A DNA stretch of 64,000 nt from an uncultured Alphaproteobacteria bacterium (GCA_902573325.1 CACGJH010000002.1:115207-179206); one strand, 5' to 3'. Shown: positions 9,124 through 19,277, counted from the stretch's first letter. Numbers and translations are program-made. The notes: generated from the sequence alone by a model not told the origin.

Positions 9124-10130
9124 TGGATAAGAGTCAAGAATCTTTATTTGTCAGACTTATTCCTTTTTTTGAAAGATATGGAATCTTATTACTTATCCTA
9201 ATAATGATTGCTGTTTTGCATTTGTTGCAACCTGATGTTTTTTTATCATGGAGAAATGTAACAAATATTTTTAAACAAGTTTCTTGGCAGTCTATGTTAG
9301 CACTTGGTGTCTTTATGGTCATTGTAACTGCAGGTATAGATCTATCAGTCGGTTCAATTATTATGTTATCATTAATGGGACTCGCTATTGCTTCGAAGGC
9401 AGGAATGCCTTGGTACGTTGTCATGTTAGTTGCGCCAGCAATTGGATTTTTGTGTGGTATGTTTAATGGTATTGGCATTACCTTACTTCGCATGCCTCAT
9501 CCATTCATTATGACATTGGGCACGCTGTATATATTTAGAGGAATTGGAAACCTTATTTCTGGAGGTGTGCCAATAACAGGTTTTGCTGAACAGATTAGAG
9601 TTATCGGAAATGGTAAAATTAAACTAGATGTAATTTTTGGAGAAGGCGCTAGAGAGTATATACCCACAAGTTTAATTTTAATGATTGTTATATTCTTTAT
9701 CTTTTGGATATTTTTAAATCATACAAGAATAGGTAAATGGATTTATGCGATTGGAGGCAACCCAGGAGCAGCTAGGGCAGCAGGTATAAATGTCGATCGT
9801 ATTTTAATCGTAGTTTACACCCTTTGTGGTTTCTTGGCTGGTATTGGAGGTTTAATTTTAGCTGGAAGAACAAATTCCGCTTATCCAAATGCCGGTTTAC
9901 AATCTGAACTAGATGCGATTGCAGCAGTAATTATAGGTGGAGCAAGCTTCTTTGGGGGTAGAGGAACTGTTTTAGGTGTATTTGCTGGAGTCATGATTAT
10001 GGGTATACTCCGAAATGGTCTAAATCTAATGAATGTCAGTGTTTTTTGGCAACAAGTTCTTATTGGGTCAATTATTATTTTGGCTGTTTATATTGATGTT
10101 CTAAGAAGACAACTTGCAACCAGAACATAA
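9123..10130 (+). CDS. CUT2-type sugar ABC transporter permease (RbsC-like)
   Basis: Hydrophobic; VTAGIDLSVGSIIMLS, AAVIIGGASFFGGRGTVLG; ATG at 9123 overlaps ATPase stop (ORF track starts at 9099). Confidence 0.9.
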   Translation: MDKSQESLFVRLIPFFERYGILLLILIMIAVLHLLQPDVFLSWRNVTNIFKQVSWQSMLALGVFMVIVTAGIDLSVGSIIMLSLMGLAIASKAGMPWYVVMLVAPAIGFLCGMFNGIGITLLRMPHPFIMTLGTLYIFRGIGNLISGGVPITGFAEQIRVIGNGKIKLDVIFGEGAREYIPTSLILMIVIFFIFWIFLNHTRIGKWIYAIGGNPGAARAAGINVDRILIVVYTLCGFLAGIGGLILAGRTNSAYPNAGLQSELDAIAAVIIGGASFFGGRGTVLGVFAGVMIMGILRNGLNLMNVSVFWQQVLIGSIIILAVYIDVLRRQLATRT

Positions 10131-10219
10131 TATCAAAAAATAATCACTTTCTGACAAACAGTCACTTGATTAGAATTTCATTTTTGATTAATGATTAAAA
10201 AAAAATTTTAGGAGGAAAA

Positions 10220-11137
10220 ATGAAATTTTTCATTTCAATAATTACTACTTCTGTATTGTTTTTTTCAGGTAGTCTTTTAGCAGGCTCACATGCAAAAACA
10301 ATTATGCTAAGTACTAAAGGACCAGGTGCTGGAAACCCTTTTTGGGCTTCAGTTGAAGCTGGTGCTAAAGATGCTGCTGAAGAATTAGGTGTAAACCTTA
10401 TTATCCTTTCACCACCACAAGAGAGTGATGTTATGGCTCAGGTAGCACAAATTGAAGACCAAATTGCTAAAGGTGTAGACGGTATAGCGATTGCACCAAC
10501 TGACCCTAACGCAGTTGCACCAATTCTTGATGATGCAATGGCTTCAGGTGTTCCAGTTGTATACATTGATACTAATGGAATTAATGAAGGTGTAACTTTC
10601 ATTGGTACAAACAATATCAATGGTGCTGCTTTAGCTGCTCAATACATTTGTGATAATGTTCCAAGTGGTTCTGATGTTGCAATCCTTCAAGGAATGATCA
10701 CACAAACTACTGGTCAACACAGAGCTGAAGGATCACACAAAGGTCTTGAAGCATGCGGCATGAACATTGTTGCTGAACTTCCAGCTAACTGGGATACTGC
10801 ACAAGGTATGTCAGTAACTGAAGATATCATCACTGGTAACCCAAATCTAAAAGCAATATTTGCTTCTAACGATAATATGGGTCTAGGTGCTATCCAAGCA
10901 TTAAAAAATGCTGATATGCTAGATGATGTTGTCGTTGTTGGATTTGATGCTAACCCTGATGCTGCTGCAAGTGTAATGGCTGGTGAAATGTCAGCAACTA
11001 TTGCTCAATTCTCATACAACATGGGATACATGGGTGTAGAAAATGCACTTAAATTAGCTAATGGTGAGAGCATTCCAGATAACATTGATACTGGAACTGT
11101 ATTAGTTACTAAAGAAAACGCTGCAGACTTTATGTAA
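10220..11137 (+). CDS. Periplasmic sugar-binding protein (RbsB-like)
   Basis: Signal peptide MKFFISIITTSVLFFSGSLLAGSHA; KGVDGIAIAPTDPNAVAPILDDAMASGVPVV; strong SD aggagg. Confidence 0.9.
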   Translation: MKFFISIITTSVLFFSGSLLAGSHAKTIMLSTKGPGAGNPFWASVEAGAKDAAEELGVNLIILSPPQESDVMAQVAQIEDQIAKGVDGIAIAPTDPNAVAPILDDAMASGVPVVYIDTNGINEGVTFIGTNNINGAALAAQYICDNVPSGSDVAILQGMITQTTGQHRAEGSHKGLEACGMNIVAELPANWDTAQGMSVTEDIITGNPNLKAIFASNDNMGLGAIQALKNADMLDDVVVVGFDANPDAAASVMAGEMSATIAQFSYNMGYMGVENALKLANGESIPDNIDTGTVLVTKENAADFM

Positions 11138-11157
11138 GTCTAAGCAAAATTATTTTT

Positions 11158-11190
11158 AAAAGGCCGTAATTTTTTACGGCCTTTTTTTTT
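11158..11190 (+). terminator. Rho-independent terminator downstream of SBP 1
   Basis: AAAAGGCCGTAA / TTACGGCCTTTT stem followed by T-run. Confidence 0.85.
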
Positions 11191-11229
11191 ACTATTCCAT
11201 TTTTTACAATTGATTTATAGAAACAAATT

Positions 11230-12381
11230 ATGAAAAATATTGGACTGATTGGTTGCGGTAATATTGCAGAGACCTACTTCCGGGCTCAGGAATATTTTAA
11301 TAATATAAATTTTGTTGCTTGTGCTGATATTAATTTAGATGCTGCTAAAAAAACAGCTGATCAATATAATATTATTCCTTTATCAGTTGATGAAATACTT
11401 AATGACAAGAATGTAGACATCATTCTTAATCTCACAATTCCCCAAGCTCATTATGAAATATCTAAAAGAGCTCTTGAGGCAAACAAACATGTTTATTGCG
11501 AAAAACCAATGAGTGTTAAGTTTGATGAAGCAAAAGAATTATTAAATTTAGCAAAAAAAAATAGTCTCTATATTGGGAATGCACCAGATACTTTTTTAGG
11601 AGGAGGAGGTCAACTTACACGAAATTTAATTGACAACAATGATATTGGACAAGTTTTAACCGGTAATTTTATTTTTGCTTTTCCTGGTGTTCAAGATTTT
11701 CATCCAAGTCCTGAGTCTTGGTTTCAAGAAGGAGGAGGACCTGTAATAGACATGGGTCCATATTTTTTCACAACACTTGTTAATCTTCTAGGTCCTGTAA
11801 AAAATATAAGAGGAAGAGGAGCCAAATTTTCTGATAAAAGAGAATACAAAGCTGGTCCAAAAAAAGGAGAAACTTTTAATGTTGAAATTCCAACTTCTTA
11901 TATGTTTAATATTGAGTTTCAAAATAAAGCTATTATTCAAGGCTTCATTTCATTTGATGTTTTAAATCATAAACGTAATCATATGGAGCTTTATGGAACG
12001 AAAGGTTCAATAGTAGTTCCTGATCCAAATATGTTTGGTGGTCCAGTTTCCATATCTGGTGAGTTTGGATCTGAATGGAAAGATATTAGCGTCGAAGATA
12101 AACCCCTTGGAAAAACAAATATTGTTAACCATAGTGGAAGAAGTAATGAAGCGCCTGAACAAGCAAACTACAGGGGTATTGGGTTAGCTGAAATGATTGA
12201 CGCTATCGAAAATAATAGAATGCATAGGTGTAATGGAGAACTTGCTCTTCACGTTTTAGATGTAATCGAGTGTGCAATGATTTCTTCAATTTATAAAGTG
12301 GAAGTAGAGCTCCGTTCTTCCTGTGTGAAGCCTGAACCCATGCATGACGATTTCATAAGGCAAATCCTAAAAAAAATATAA
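11230..12381 (+). CDS. Gfo/Idh/MocA family oxidoreductase (paralog A)
   Basis: GLIGCGNIAETYF, VYCEKPMSVKFDEA, DMGPYF; similar along its length to 38179-39324. Confidence 0.85.
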   Translation: MKNIGLIGCGNIAETYFRAQEYFNNINFVACADINLDAAKKTADQYNIIPLSVDEILNDKNVDIILNLTIPQAHYEISKRALEANKHVYCEKPMSVKFDEAKELLNLAKKNSLYIGNAPDTFLGGGGQLTRNLIDNNDIGQVLTGNFIFAFPGVQDFHPSPESWFQEGGGPVIDMGPYFFTTLVNLLGPVKNIRGRGAKFSDKREYKAGPKKGETFNVEIPTSYMFNIEFQNKAIIQGFISFDVLNHKRNHMELYGTKGSIVVPDPNMFGGPVSISGEFGSEWKDISVEDKPLGKTNIVNHSGRSNEAPEQANYRGIGLAEMIDAIENNRMHRCNGELALHVLDVIECAMISSIYKVEVELRSSCVKPEPMHDDFIRQILKKI

Positions 12382-12492
12382 ATTTTGCTTTACTATTGAT
12401 TAGTGCGATAATTTTACAACCTAATTCCCAATATTTCTCCTTGTTTTACATACCCATTCTTGCTAGGAAAATATTATTTATAGGAGGAATGC

Positions 12493-13458
12493 ATGAAAAA
12501 AATTGCTTCAATTATTCTTGCCTCTGTAGCGTTATTTGCTACTTCAGCGAAGGCAGAATACAAATTTAACTTCGTAATGCACAGTGATACGAACAATGCT
12601 TTCTGGGCAGCTGTTCATAAAGGTTTTAAAGATGCTTGTGCACAAATTAATGCTGATTGCCAAATGTTAACTCTTTCAGGTGATGGAGACCAACAAGAGC
12701 AATTACAAAACCTAGAGTCTTCAATAGCTCAAGGTGTTGATGGTATCGTAACTACAATTACTAACCCAACTATCTTTGATGCTGCAGTTGATGAAGCATT
12801 AGCTGCTGGTATTCCAGTAATTACAGCTAATACTGATGATCCAGAAGGTGCTGCTGGTAGTAACAGACTAGCATATGTTGGACAAGACTTAGAAGCAGCT
12901 GGTTATGAATTAACAGCTAATCTTTCTGAAATGTTTCCTGATGGAGATATTCACGTTCTAATCGGTGTTGCAGACATGAACCAATCATGGGCATACACTA
13001 GAGGAAACGGTATTGCACGTTTCATGGAAGATTACAAAGCAGCTAACCCTGATAGAAAAGTAACTTATGAGAAAATCGAGTCAGGTCTAGATCTTTCAAC
13101 TGTTGGAAACAGAGTGGCAGCTTATGTTCAAGCTAACCCAAATACAACTGCATATCTTGATGTAGGTTTCTGGGAAGCTGGTGCAGCTGCAGCAGTAAGA
13201 AACTTAGGTTATGGACCTGGTGAAATTCTTCTTGCTGGTTTCGACTTAGTTGACGTAGTTTTCGAAGAAATGGACAAAGGTTATGTTCAACTAACAGTTG
13301 ACCAACAGCCATACTACCAAGGTTACATGTCAGTTCACCAATTATACTTAATGAACAAGTATGGTTTAAGTGCACTAGATATCAATACTGGTAAAGCTAT
13401 GATTGGTCCTGATGATGTTGAAACAATCAGATCATTCAAAGGAATGTCAGTTAGATAA
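12493..13458 (+). CDS. Periplasmic sugar-binding protein (CUT2 family)
   Basis: Signal peptide MKKIASIILASVALFATSAKA; AQGVDGIVTTITNPTIFDAAVDEALAAGIPVI; SD aggagga. Confidence 0.88.
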   Translation: MKKIASIILASVALFATSAKAEYKFNFVMHSDTNNAFWAAVHKGFKDACAQINADCQMLTLSGDGDQQEQLQNLESSIAQGVDGIVTTITNPTIFDAAVDEALAAGIPVITANTDDPEGAAGSNRLAYVGQDLEAAGYELTANLSEMFPDGDIHVLIGVADMNQSWAYTRGNGIARFMEDYKAANPDRKVTYEKIESGLDLSTVGNRVAAYVQANPNTTAYLDVGFWEAGAAAAVRNLGYGPGEILLAGFDLVDVVFEEMDKGYVQLTVDQQPYYQGYMSVHQLYLMNKYGLSALDINTGKAMIGPDDVETIRSFKGMSVR

Positions 13459-13465
13459 ATATCTT

Positions 13466-13498
13466 AACCAGGCTCTTTAAATAGAGCCTGGTTCTTTT
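13466..13498 (+). terminator. Stem-loop with short T-tract between SBP 2 and its permease
   Basis: AACCAGGCTCT / AGAGCCTGGTT perfect 11-bp stem followed by cTTTT. Confidence 0.75.
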
Positions 13499-13513
13499 AA
13501 AAATAAAAAAAAT

Positions 13514-14494
13514 ATGAGTAAAAATTTTAGTCTTAGAAGTTTATTAGTAAGACCAGAAGTAGCAACCTTCTTAATGTTTCTAGCAATAATGATTGGGTTT
13601 TATATTGCTAATGAAAGATTTTTAGATGCAAGAAATATAAGAATAGTTATGGGTATTACACCCGAATATATTATTGTTGCTATTGGGATTGCAATATTAA
13701 TGATCTCAGGTGAATTTGATTTATCTGTAGGCTCTGTCTTTGCATTAGTCCCAATGACTATTGTACAAATGGTGCATCAAGGGATACCACCTTGGTTCGC
13801 TATTTTTCTAGGATTAATGATTGGTATTATTGTTGGTTTTGTTAATGGATTTATTACCTTAAGATTTGGAATCCCTTCTTTCATCGCAACTCTTGGAATG
13901 CTCTATATCGCTAGAAGTCTTACAACTGTAGCTACTGCAGGATTTCCACCACCATTTCCTCATATTTTACCAAATGAGTTATTCGTTTATCAATTTGAGT
14001 TATTTAGAGCTTCCTTGTACTGGGCTCTTTTAGTTGCCGTAGTTTTAGGTGTTATGCTTCACAGAAGTAATGTTGGTAACTGGATCTATGCAACTGGCGG
14101 AGATCAAAACGCAGCATCTTCAATGGGAATAAAGACTGGAAACGTTAAAATGTTTTGTTTCATCTTATGTGGTTTCTTAGCTGGCTTTGCTGGAATGATT
14201 CAAACATTTAGATTGGAAGCACCATTACCATCTCAAGGATACTTATTAGAACTAGAGTCAATTGCTGCAGCAGTTATTGGTGGTGTCAGTTTATTTGGAG
14301 GTATCGGAACAGTTTTTGGTGCCGTTATCGGTGCAATACTAATAAGATTTTTAGAAAGTGGAATCATTATGGCTAGAATAGATGCGGAATGGTTTAGAGC
14401 AGGTTTAGGCTCTTTAATTATCATAGCCGTAGTGTTTAATACTTATATAAGTAGAAGAGCGACACGAATTGGTCAAAACAAGGCAAAGGATTAA
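13514..14494 (+). CDS. CUT2-type sugar ABC transporter permease
   Basis: MISGEFDLSVGSVFAL, AAAVIGGVSLFGGIGTVFGAVIGA. Confidence 0.9.
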   Translation: MSKNFSLRSLLVRPEVATFLMFLAIMIGFYIANERFLDARNIRIVMGITPEYIIVAIGIAILMISGEFDLSVGSVFALVPMTIVQMVHQGIPPWFAIFLGLMIGIIVGFVNGFITLRFGIPSFIATLGMLYIARSLTTVATAGFPPPFPHILPNELFVYQFELFRASLYWALLVAVVLGVMLHRSNVGNWIYATGGDQNAASSMGIKTGNVKMFCFILCGFLAGFAGMIQTFRLEAPLPSQGYLLELESIAAAVIGGVSLFGGIGTVFGAVIGAILIRFLESGIIMARIDAEWFRAGLGSLIIIAVVFNTYISRRATRIGQNKAKD

Positions 14495-14496
14495 AC

Positions 14497-15234
14497 ATGG
14501 AAGATATAATAGTTTGTGAGGGTCTAAACAAATACTATTCAGGAGTTCATGCTTTAAAAGATTTAAGCTTAAAGATAAAAAAAGACTCTGTTGTCGGTCT
14601 TATTGGAGACAATGGTGCTGGTAAATCAACATTAATTAAAATTTTATCTGGTGCACATCAACCTGATTCAGGCCATATATATTTTGAAGGTAATAAGGTT
14701 AAATTTAAATCTACAAAAGAAGCAATGAATTTAGGTATTGAAACAATTTATCAGTATTCAGCTTTGATCCCTGAAATGTCTATTGCAAGAAATATTTTTA
14801 TTGGACGTGAACAAACTCAATATAATGTTGGTAATTTTGGTTTAATGAAAACTAAAACCATGCAGGACGATGCGATGAAAGCATTAACAGATGTTGAACT
14901 GCATCTTCGATCTCCAGATACACCAGTTAACCAATTGTCTGGAGGAGAAAGACAAGGTGTTGTGATTGCAAGAGCAATGTATTTTAAATCAAAAGTTTTA
15001 ATATTAGACGAACCAACAAACCACTTATCAGTAAAAGAAACAAATAAAGTACTAAGGTTTGTAGAAGGATTAAAAAGCCAAGGCGTGACATCAATATTTA
15101 TTACTCACAACTTGAGTCATGTGTATCCAATTGCTGATCATTTATGTGTAATGGCAAGAGGTGAAAAAATTGCTGATTTGGATAAAAAAGACACAACAAT
15201 AGATCATCTCACTGATTTATTAGTGAATGGATAA
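14497..15234 (+). CDS. CUT2-type sugar ABC transporter ATP-binding protein (single-domain)
   Basis: GDNGAGKSTL, LSGGERQGVVIARA, VLILDEPTNHL. Confidence 0.9.
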   Translation: MEDIIVCEGLNKYYSGVHALKDLSLKIKKDSVVGLIGDNGAGKSTLIKILSGAHQPDSGHIYFEGNKVKFKSTKEAMNLGIETIYQYSALIPEMSIARNIFIGREQTQYNVGNFGLMKTKTMQDDAMKALTDVELHLRSPDTPVNQLSGGERQGVVIARAMYFKSKVLILDEPTNHLSVKETNKVLRFVEGLKSQGVTSIFITHNLSHVYPIADHLCVMARGEKIADLDKKDTTIDHLTDLLVNG

Positions 15235-15248
15235 TTTTGGGAGGAATT

Positions 15249-16184
15249 ATGATTAGTGATGCGCAAATAAAACAATATAACGAAGAAGGTTATACGATCG
15301 TTGAAAATGTTTTTAGTATGGATGAGTTAAATCCAATATTAAATGAATTTGAAGAAATTGTTGATGATTTTGCAGAAAAAGCTTTTCAAGCTGGAAAAAT
15401 TACTAACAAACATGATGATAAAGATGTTTTTAAAAGACTAGCTGCTCTCGAAAGAGATTTTAAAGGTTCTTCAGTTTTAATTCATCATAGAGGCGAATTA
15501 AAACCAGCTCTTGCTAACTTATGGGGATCAAAAAAACTTTTAGATATGGTTGAAAATTGGGTTGGTAAAGATATTTCTGGTCATCCAGTTTGGAATATTA
15601 GATCTAAAACTCCTCAGACAGCTAGGATGACAGTTCCATGGCACCAAGATTCTGCTTATTTAAAAGATGGAGCAGAAAAAACCACTCAGCCTGCTGCGTG
15701 GATTCCATTTCTAGATGTAAATAAAAATAATGGATGCATGCAAGTTGTTCCTGGAGGACATAGACCTGAAAGAGTTTTGAATCATAAATTAGAAAAAAAA
15801 GATGGTTCAGTAAAAGATTCTTGGTATTTATTTATTGAAGACAAAGATATTCCAGAAGAGAAAGTCGTTACTTGTGAAATGAAGGCTGGTTCAGTCTTAT
15901 TTTTACATCAATTAGTTCCTCATCGATCACTTGAAAATTTATCTGAGGATGTAAGGTGGAGCGTTGACCTAAGATTTCAAAATCCAAAAGATGAAGCCGG
16001 TTTTCATACTGGTTTGGTTGATCCAATCATAATGAGAAAATCAGAAGACCCAAGCTATACAGCTGATTGGAATTCTTGGTTTAAAGGTTATGAGGAACAA
16101 CACACAAAATTTAGAGGGACTTCAAAAAAAGACCAATTTGACTCCGCAGTTGATGGGTCATGGTTAGATCGTTGGGATAATTAA
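15249..16184 (+). CDS. Phytanoyl-CoA dioxygenase (PhyH) family Fe(II)/2-oxoglutarate oxygenase
   Basis: WHQD (HxD), distal His in LVPHRSLEN, DVRWSVDLRF; ATG 15249 after gggagga. Confidence 0.8.
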   Translation: MISDAQIKQYNEEGYTIVENVFSMDELNPILNEFEEIVDDFAEKAFQAGKITNKHDDKDVFKRLAALERDFKGSSVLIHHRGELKPALANLWGSKKLLDMVENWVGKDISGHPVWNIRSKTPQTARMTVPWHQDSAYLKDGAEKTTQPAAWIPFLDVNKNNGCMQVVPGGHRPERVLNHKLEKKDGSVKDSWYLFIEDKDIPEEKVVTCEMKAGSVLFLHQLVPHRSLENLSEDVRWSVDLRFQNPKDEAGFHTGLVDPIIMRKSEDPSYTADWNSWFKGYEEQHTKFRGTSKKDQFDSAVDGSWLDRWDN

Positions 16185-16198
16185 TTTAATTATCAAGT

Positions 16199-17182
16199 AT
16201 GGAAGTTAATCTCGATGATTGGTACAGACCAGAAGTCGATAGAAAAAAATTAAAAGCCTTAAGTAAAAGAAGAGATCTACCTGGACTAATCCATTTCTTC
16301 TTTTATTTTTTATCCTTATTTGTTTCAGGATATTTAGCATACATTACTTTAGGTACGTGGTGGACATATCTATTCTTTTTTATTTATGGTACAATTTATG
16401 CGTTCAGTGTAGCGAACTGGCATGAAACTGTTCATCGAACTGCATTCAAGACTCGTTGGATAAATGAATTTTTTTATCACATAAGTTCTTTCATGTGTGA
16501 CTTTGAAGGTTTTAGATGGCGTTGGAGTCATACTTTTCATCATTCAAAAACATTACAAACAGAAGATGATTATGATCACGAAATACAAGTATCAAGACCG
16601 ATAGAATTATTTGCATTCTTTTTGAATTTTATACCTCTAACAGATTTATTATACCCACATAAATTAATTAAATTTGAAGTTCTAAAACATGCTTTTGGAA
16701 AATTCACTCCAGTTATTGATATAACAGCACCTAAAGAAGAAAAGAAAAAAATTCTTTGGAACTCAAGATTATATGTCTTTATTTGGTTATCAGTCATTGC
16801 ATATTCGTTTTACTTAGGTTCTTTTTTACCAATAATTTATATTATTTTACCAACTTATATTGGGAAGCCAATTTGGTTTGCCGTAAATGTGACTCAACAC
16901 CTAGCTGCTAAAGTTGACACAAAAGATCACCGCTTAAGCACTTATTCTGTGAGAATAAATCCAATATTAAGTTTTTTATATTGGCATATGGAATATCATT
17001 TAGAGCATCATATGTTTCCTATGGTGCCTTCATACAATTTAAAAAAATTACGAAAAGAAATTGATAAAGAATTACCACAACCTTTTACGAGTCTTTTTGA
17101 TTTTTATAAAAAAGTTTTGCCAGCTGTTATATCTTTGGCTACTGATCAAAATAAATATTATAAAGTAAAATTAAATAATTAA
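16199..17182 (+). CDS. Membrane fatty acid desaturase-fold oxygenase, MocD-like
   Basis: Histidine boxes HETVH, HTFHH, HLEHH; N-terminal WYRPEVDRKKLKALSKRRDLPGLIHF resembles MocD-annotated desaturases. Confidence 0.75.
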   Translation: MEVNLDDWYRPEVDRKKLKALSKRRDLPGLIHFFFYFLSLFVSGYLAYITLGTWWTYLFFFIYGTIYAFSVANWHETVHRTAFKTRWINEFFYHISSFMCDFEGFRWRWSHTFHHSKTLQTEDDYDHEIQVSRPIELFAFFLNFIPLTDLLYPHKLIKFEVLKHAFGKFTPVIDITAPKEEKKKILWNSRLYVFIWLSVIAYSFYLGSFLPIIYIILPTYIGKPIWFAVNVTQHLAAKVDTKDHRLSTYSVRINPILSFLYWHMEYHLEHHMFPMVPSYNLKKLRKEIDKELPQPFTSLFDFYKKVLPAVISLATDQNKYYKVKLNN

Positions 17183-17183
17183 A

Positions 17184-17609
17184 TTACCAAGAACCAGAAT
17201 TTTCCATAGACTTCCATGGTTCTTGTTCAGGTAAAGATTCCCCTTCTTGTAAGATTTCAATGGAAATTCCATCGGGAGAGCGAACAAAAGCCATATGTCC
17301 ATCACGAGGTGGTCTATTAATTGTAACGCCGTTGTTCATTAATTTCTCACACACTTCATAAATATTGTTAACACTGTAAGCTAGATGACCAAAGTTTCTT
17401 CCCCCAGTATATTTTTCAGGATCCCAATTATAGGTTAATTCAAGAAGACCGGTTCTTTCATCACTATTTTCAGCTGCTAAAAATATTAATGTGAAACGAC
17501 CTTTTTCATTGTCAACTCGTCGCACTTCTTTTAATCCAAGTTTGTTACAGTAAAAATCTAGAGAAGCATCAATGTTCTCAACCCTCACCATTGTGTGTAA
17601 ATATTTCAT
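17184..17609 (-). CDS. gloA: Glyoxalase I / lactoylglutathione lyase family (VOC) protein
   Basis: HTMVRVENIDASLDFYCNKLGLKEVRR, GHLAYSVNNI, FVRSPDGISIEILQ. Confidence 0.82.
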   Translation of the reverse strand: MKYLHTMVRVENIDASLDFYCNKLGLKEVRRVDNEKGRFTLIFLAAENSDERTGLLELTYNWDPEKYTGGRNFGHLAYSVNNIYEVCEKLMNNGVTINRPPRDGHMAFVRSPDGISIEILQEGESLPEQEPWKSMENSGSW

Positions 17610-17702
17610 ATAAACTAATAAATATTAACACAATTTTAAATTTATTTTCAATTGTTATTTTGCTTATTTCACGTAAGATAAAAAGCAAATAGGGAGGAAT
17701 TA

Positions 17703-19235
17703 ATGAAAAAGAAAAAAGAATTAAAAATCTCTAGACGTACAGTTATGAAAGGAGCTCTTGCTGCAGGTGCAATGATGTCAGCAGGATCTATACCTTCAAA
17801 ACTATTTGCTGGAGAATATAATATTCCTGATCCACTAAAACCATTACCAACAACTGGTGGTAATATGCGATGGATTGATAGTGGTGATATGAAGGGTGTC
17901 TTTTGGAAAAAATTATTTCCAGAATATGCAGCTTCAAGAGGTATCACTATTGAATATGATGGATTACCATGGAAAGAAATAAACAAAATTGTTCCAATCG
18001 CTATAAGAAATGGAACTGTTCATGATGTATTCCAATTACCGTTAGGAATGGATCCAGGTGTTGCAGTAGCTGAAGGTTGGGTTCAACCATGGGATGACTA
18101 CATTGAAAACATCGATGAATGGTTAGCTGCATTTCCTAGTGGTGTTTATCTGCCTGGTGTCAACCAATTCAATGGAAAGACTTATGGAACATGTTTAACA
18201 GCAAATAAGAGAACTGGAACTTGTCTTCTTTATAGTGAAAAATATATGAGTGAAGCTGGTTATGATCCTCAAGCTGGTCGTATGACATATTCTGAAATCA
18301 GAGATGCTGCTAAAAAAATTACTAAAAATGGTAATGGTCAGTATTATGGTTGGATTATTGGTGGAAACCAAGTTAATCGATGGGAAGATGTTGTCCATAC
18401 ATTTGGACAAGTAGGTGGAGCACATAGTGGAAGAGGTGGTTTTACAAATAGACACATTAACTTCCAAAATGGTAAATTCCAAATTGCATCTGATCAATAT
18501 ATGGAAGCAGTTGAATTACTTCTTCAATTAAAATCAGATGGTAGCGCTTTCCCAGGAGTTATGAGTATGAATGCTCCTCAAGCTAGAGCTTTGATGCCAC
18601 AAGGTGCAGCAGGAATGATATTCCAGGGTCCTTGGTGTATTGGAGTTTGGGGAAGAGATGCTCCAGATTGGAAATATGGTATTGCAAGTGAACCAGTTCC
18701 AGATGGAAAAGAAGCACAACCACTTTACATTGCAGAAGGTGGATCAAATACTTTTTGGTTAAGTGCTAATAGTACAATGGGACCATTTGCTGGTGACCTG
18801 ATTAGATTTATGGGAACTGAGCAAGGTCAAATTTACTGGGCTCAAACTGTTGGTGCCGCAGATCCAGCTGTTAATCCAGATGCAGTTGCTAAAGCTGGTT
18901 TAACCGGACCATCAGCACAAGCTTTATCTATGTTTGCTGAAAACATACTTGTTGGACCTAATCCAATTGTAAGAAATAAAGATGTTGGTATTGTAGCTGC
19001 AAAGTCTAGAGTACCAGATCCTTCTTTGGCTCTAGTTATTCAAGGGTTGTATACTGGACAACTTAAAGGTGTGGAAGCACAGCTTAAAGATTGTAATCAA
19101 AGGTATGAAGATGCTCTTGATAAAGCTGTTGAAGAGGCAAGAGCAGATGGTGCTAATGTAACTCGTGATGATTGGGTCTTCCCTAATTGGGATGTATACT
19201 CAAATTACGGTGCTGAAAAGTATCAAGAACTTTAA
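17703..19235 (+). CDS. Extracellular solute-binding protein (CUT1 family) with Tat-like signal
   Basis: SRRTVMKGALAAGAMMSAG twin-arginine leader; followed by two permeases; SD ggagga. Confidence 0.85.
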   Translation: MKKKKELKISRRTVMKGALAAGAMMSAGSIPSKLFAGEYNIPDPLKPLPTTGGNMRWIDSGDMKGVFWKKLFPEYAASRGITIEYDGLPWKEINKIVPIAIRNGTVHDVFQLPLGMDPGVAVAEGWVQPWDDYIENIDEWLAAFPSGVYLPGVNQFNGKTYGTCLTANKRTGTCLLYSEKYMSEAGYDPQAGRMTYSEIRDAAKKITKNGNGQYYGWIIGGNQVNRWEDVVHTFGQVGGAHSGRGGFTNRHINFQNGKFQIASDQYMEAVELLLQLKSDGSAFPGVMSMNAPQARALMPQGAAGMIFQGPWCIGVWGRDAPDWKYGIASEPVPDGKEAQPLYIAEGGSNTFWLSANSTMGPFAGDLIRFMGTEQGQIYWAQTVGAADPAVNPDAVAKAGLTGPSAQALSMFAENILVGPNPIVRNKDVGIVAAKSRVPDPSLALVIQGLYTGQLKGVEAQLKDCNQRYEDALDKAVEEARADGANVTRDDWVFPNWDVYSNYGAEKYQEL

Positions 19236-19246
19236 ACAAAATATCT

Positions 19247-19277
19247 AAAGGCGAATTTTTTAAATTCGCCTTTTTTT
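19247..19277 (+). terminator. Stem-loop with T-tract between SBP 3 and its permease
   Basis: AAAGGCGAATTT / AAATTCGCCTTT perfect 12-bp stem, TTTTTTT tail. Confidence 0.8.

Noticed and set aside
9134-9493. 119 aa minus-strand ORF within the CUT2 permease
   Set aside because: Overlaps a clear permease gene; no recognisable domain.
10220-13458. Apparent shift to more C-ending codons in the SBP genes relative to neighbours
   Set aside because: Plausible high-expression codon bias, but I did not compute codon usage, so not claimed as a finding.
16199-17182. Considered as an ordinary membrane-lipid fatty acid desaturase
   Set aside because: Not excluded, but position inside a sugar-transporter operon and the MocD-like N-terminus make a catabolic oxygenase more likely; kept as a hypothesis.
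17659-17689. Inverted repeat TTTGCTT...AAGCAAA just before the SBP 3 SD
   Set aside because: Short 7-bp arms with a long spacer in AT-rich DNA; could easily be chance.
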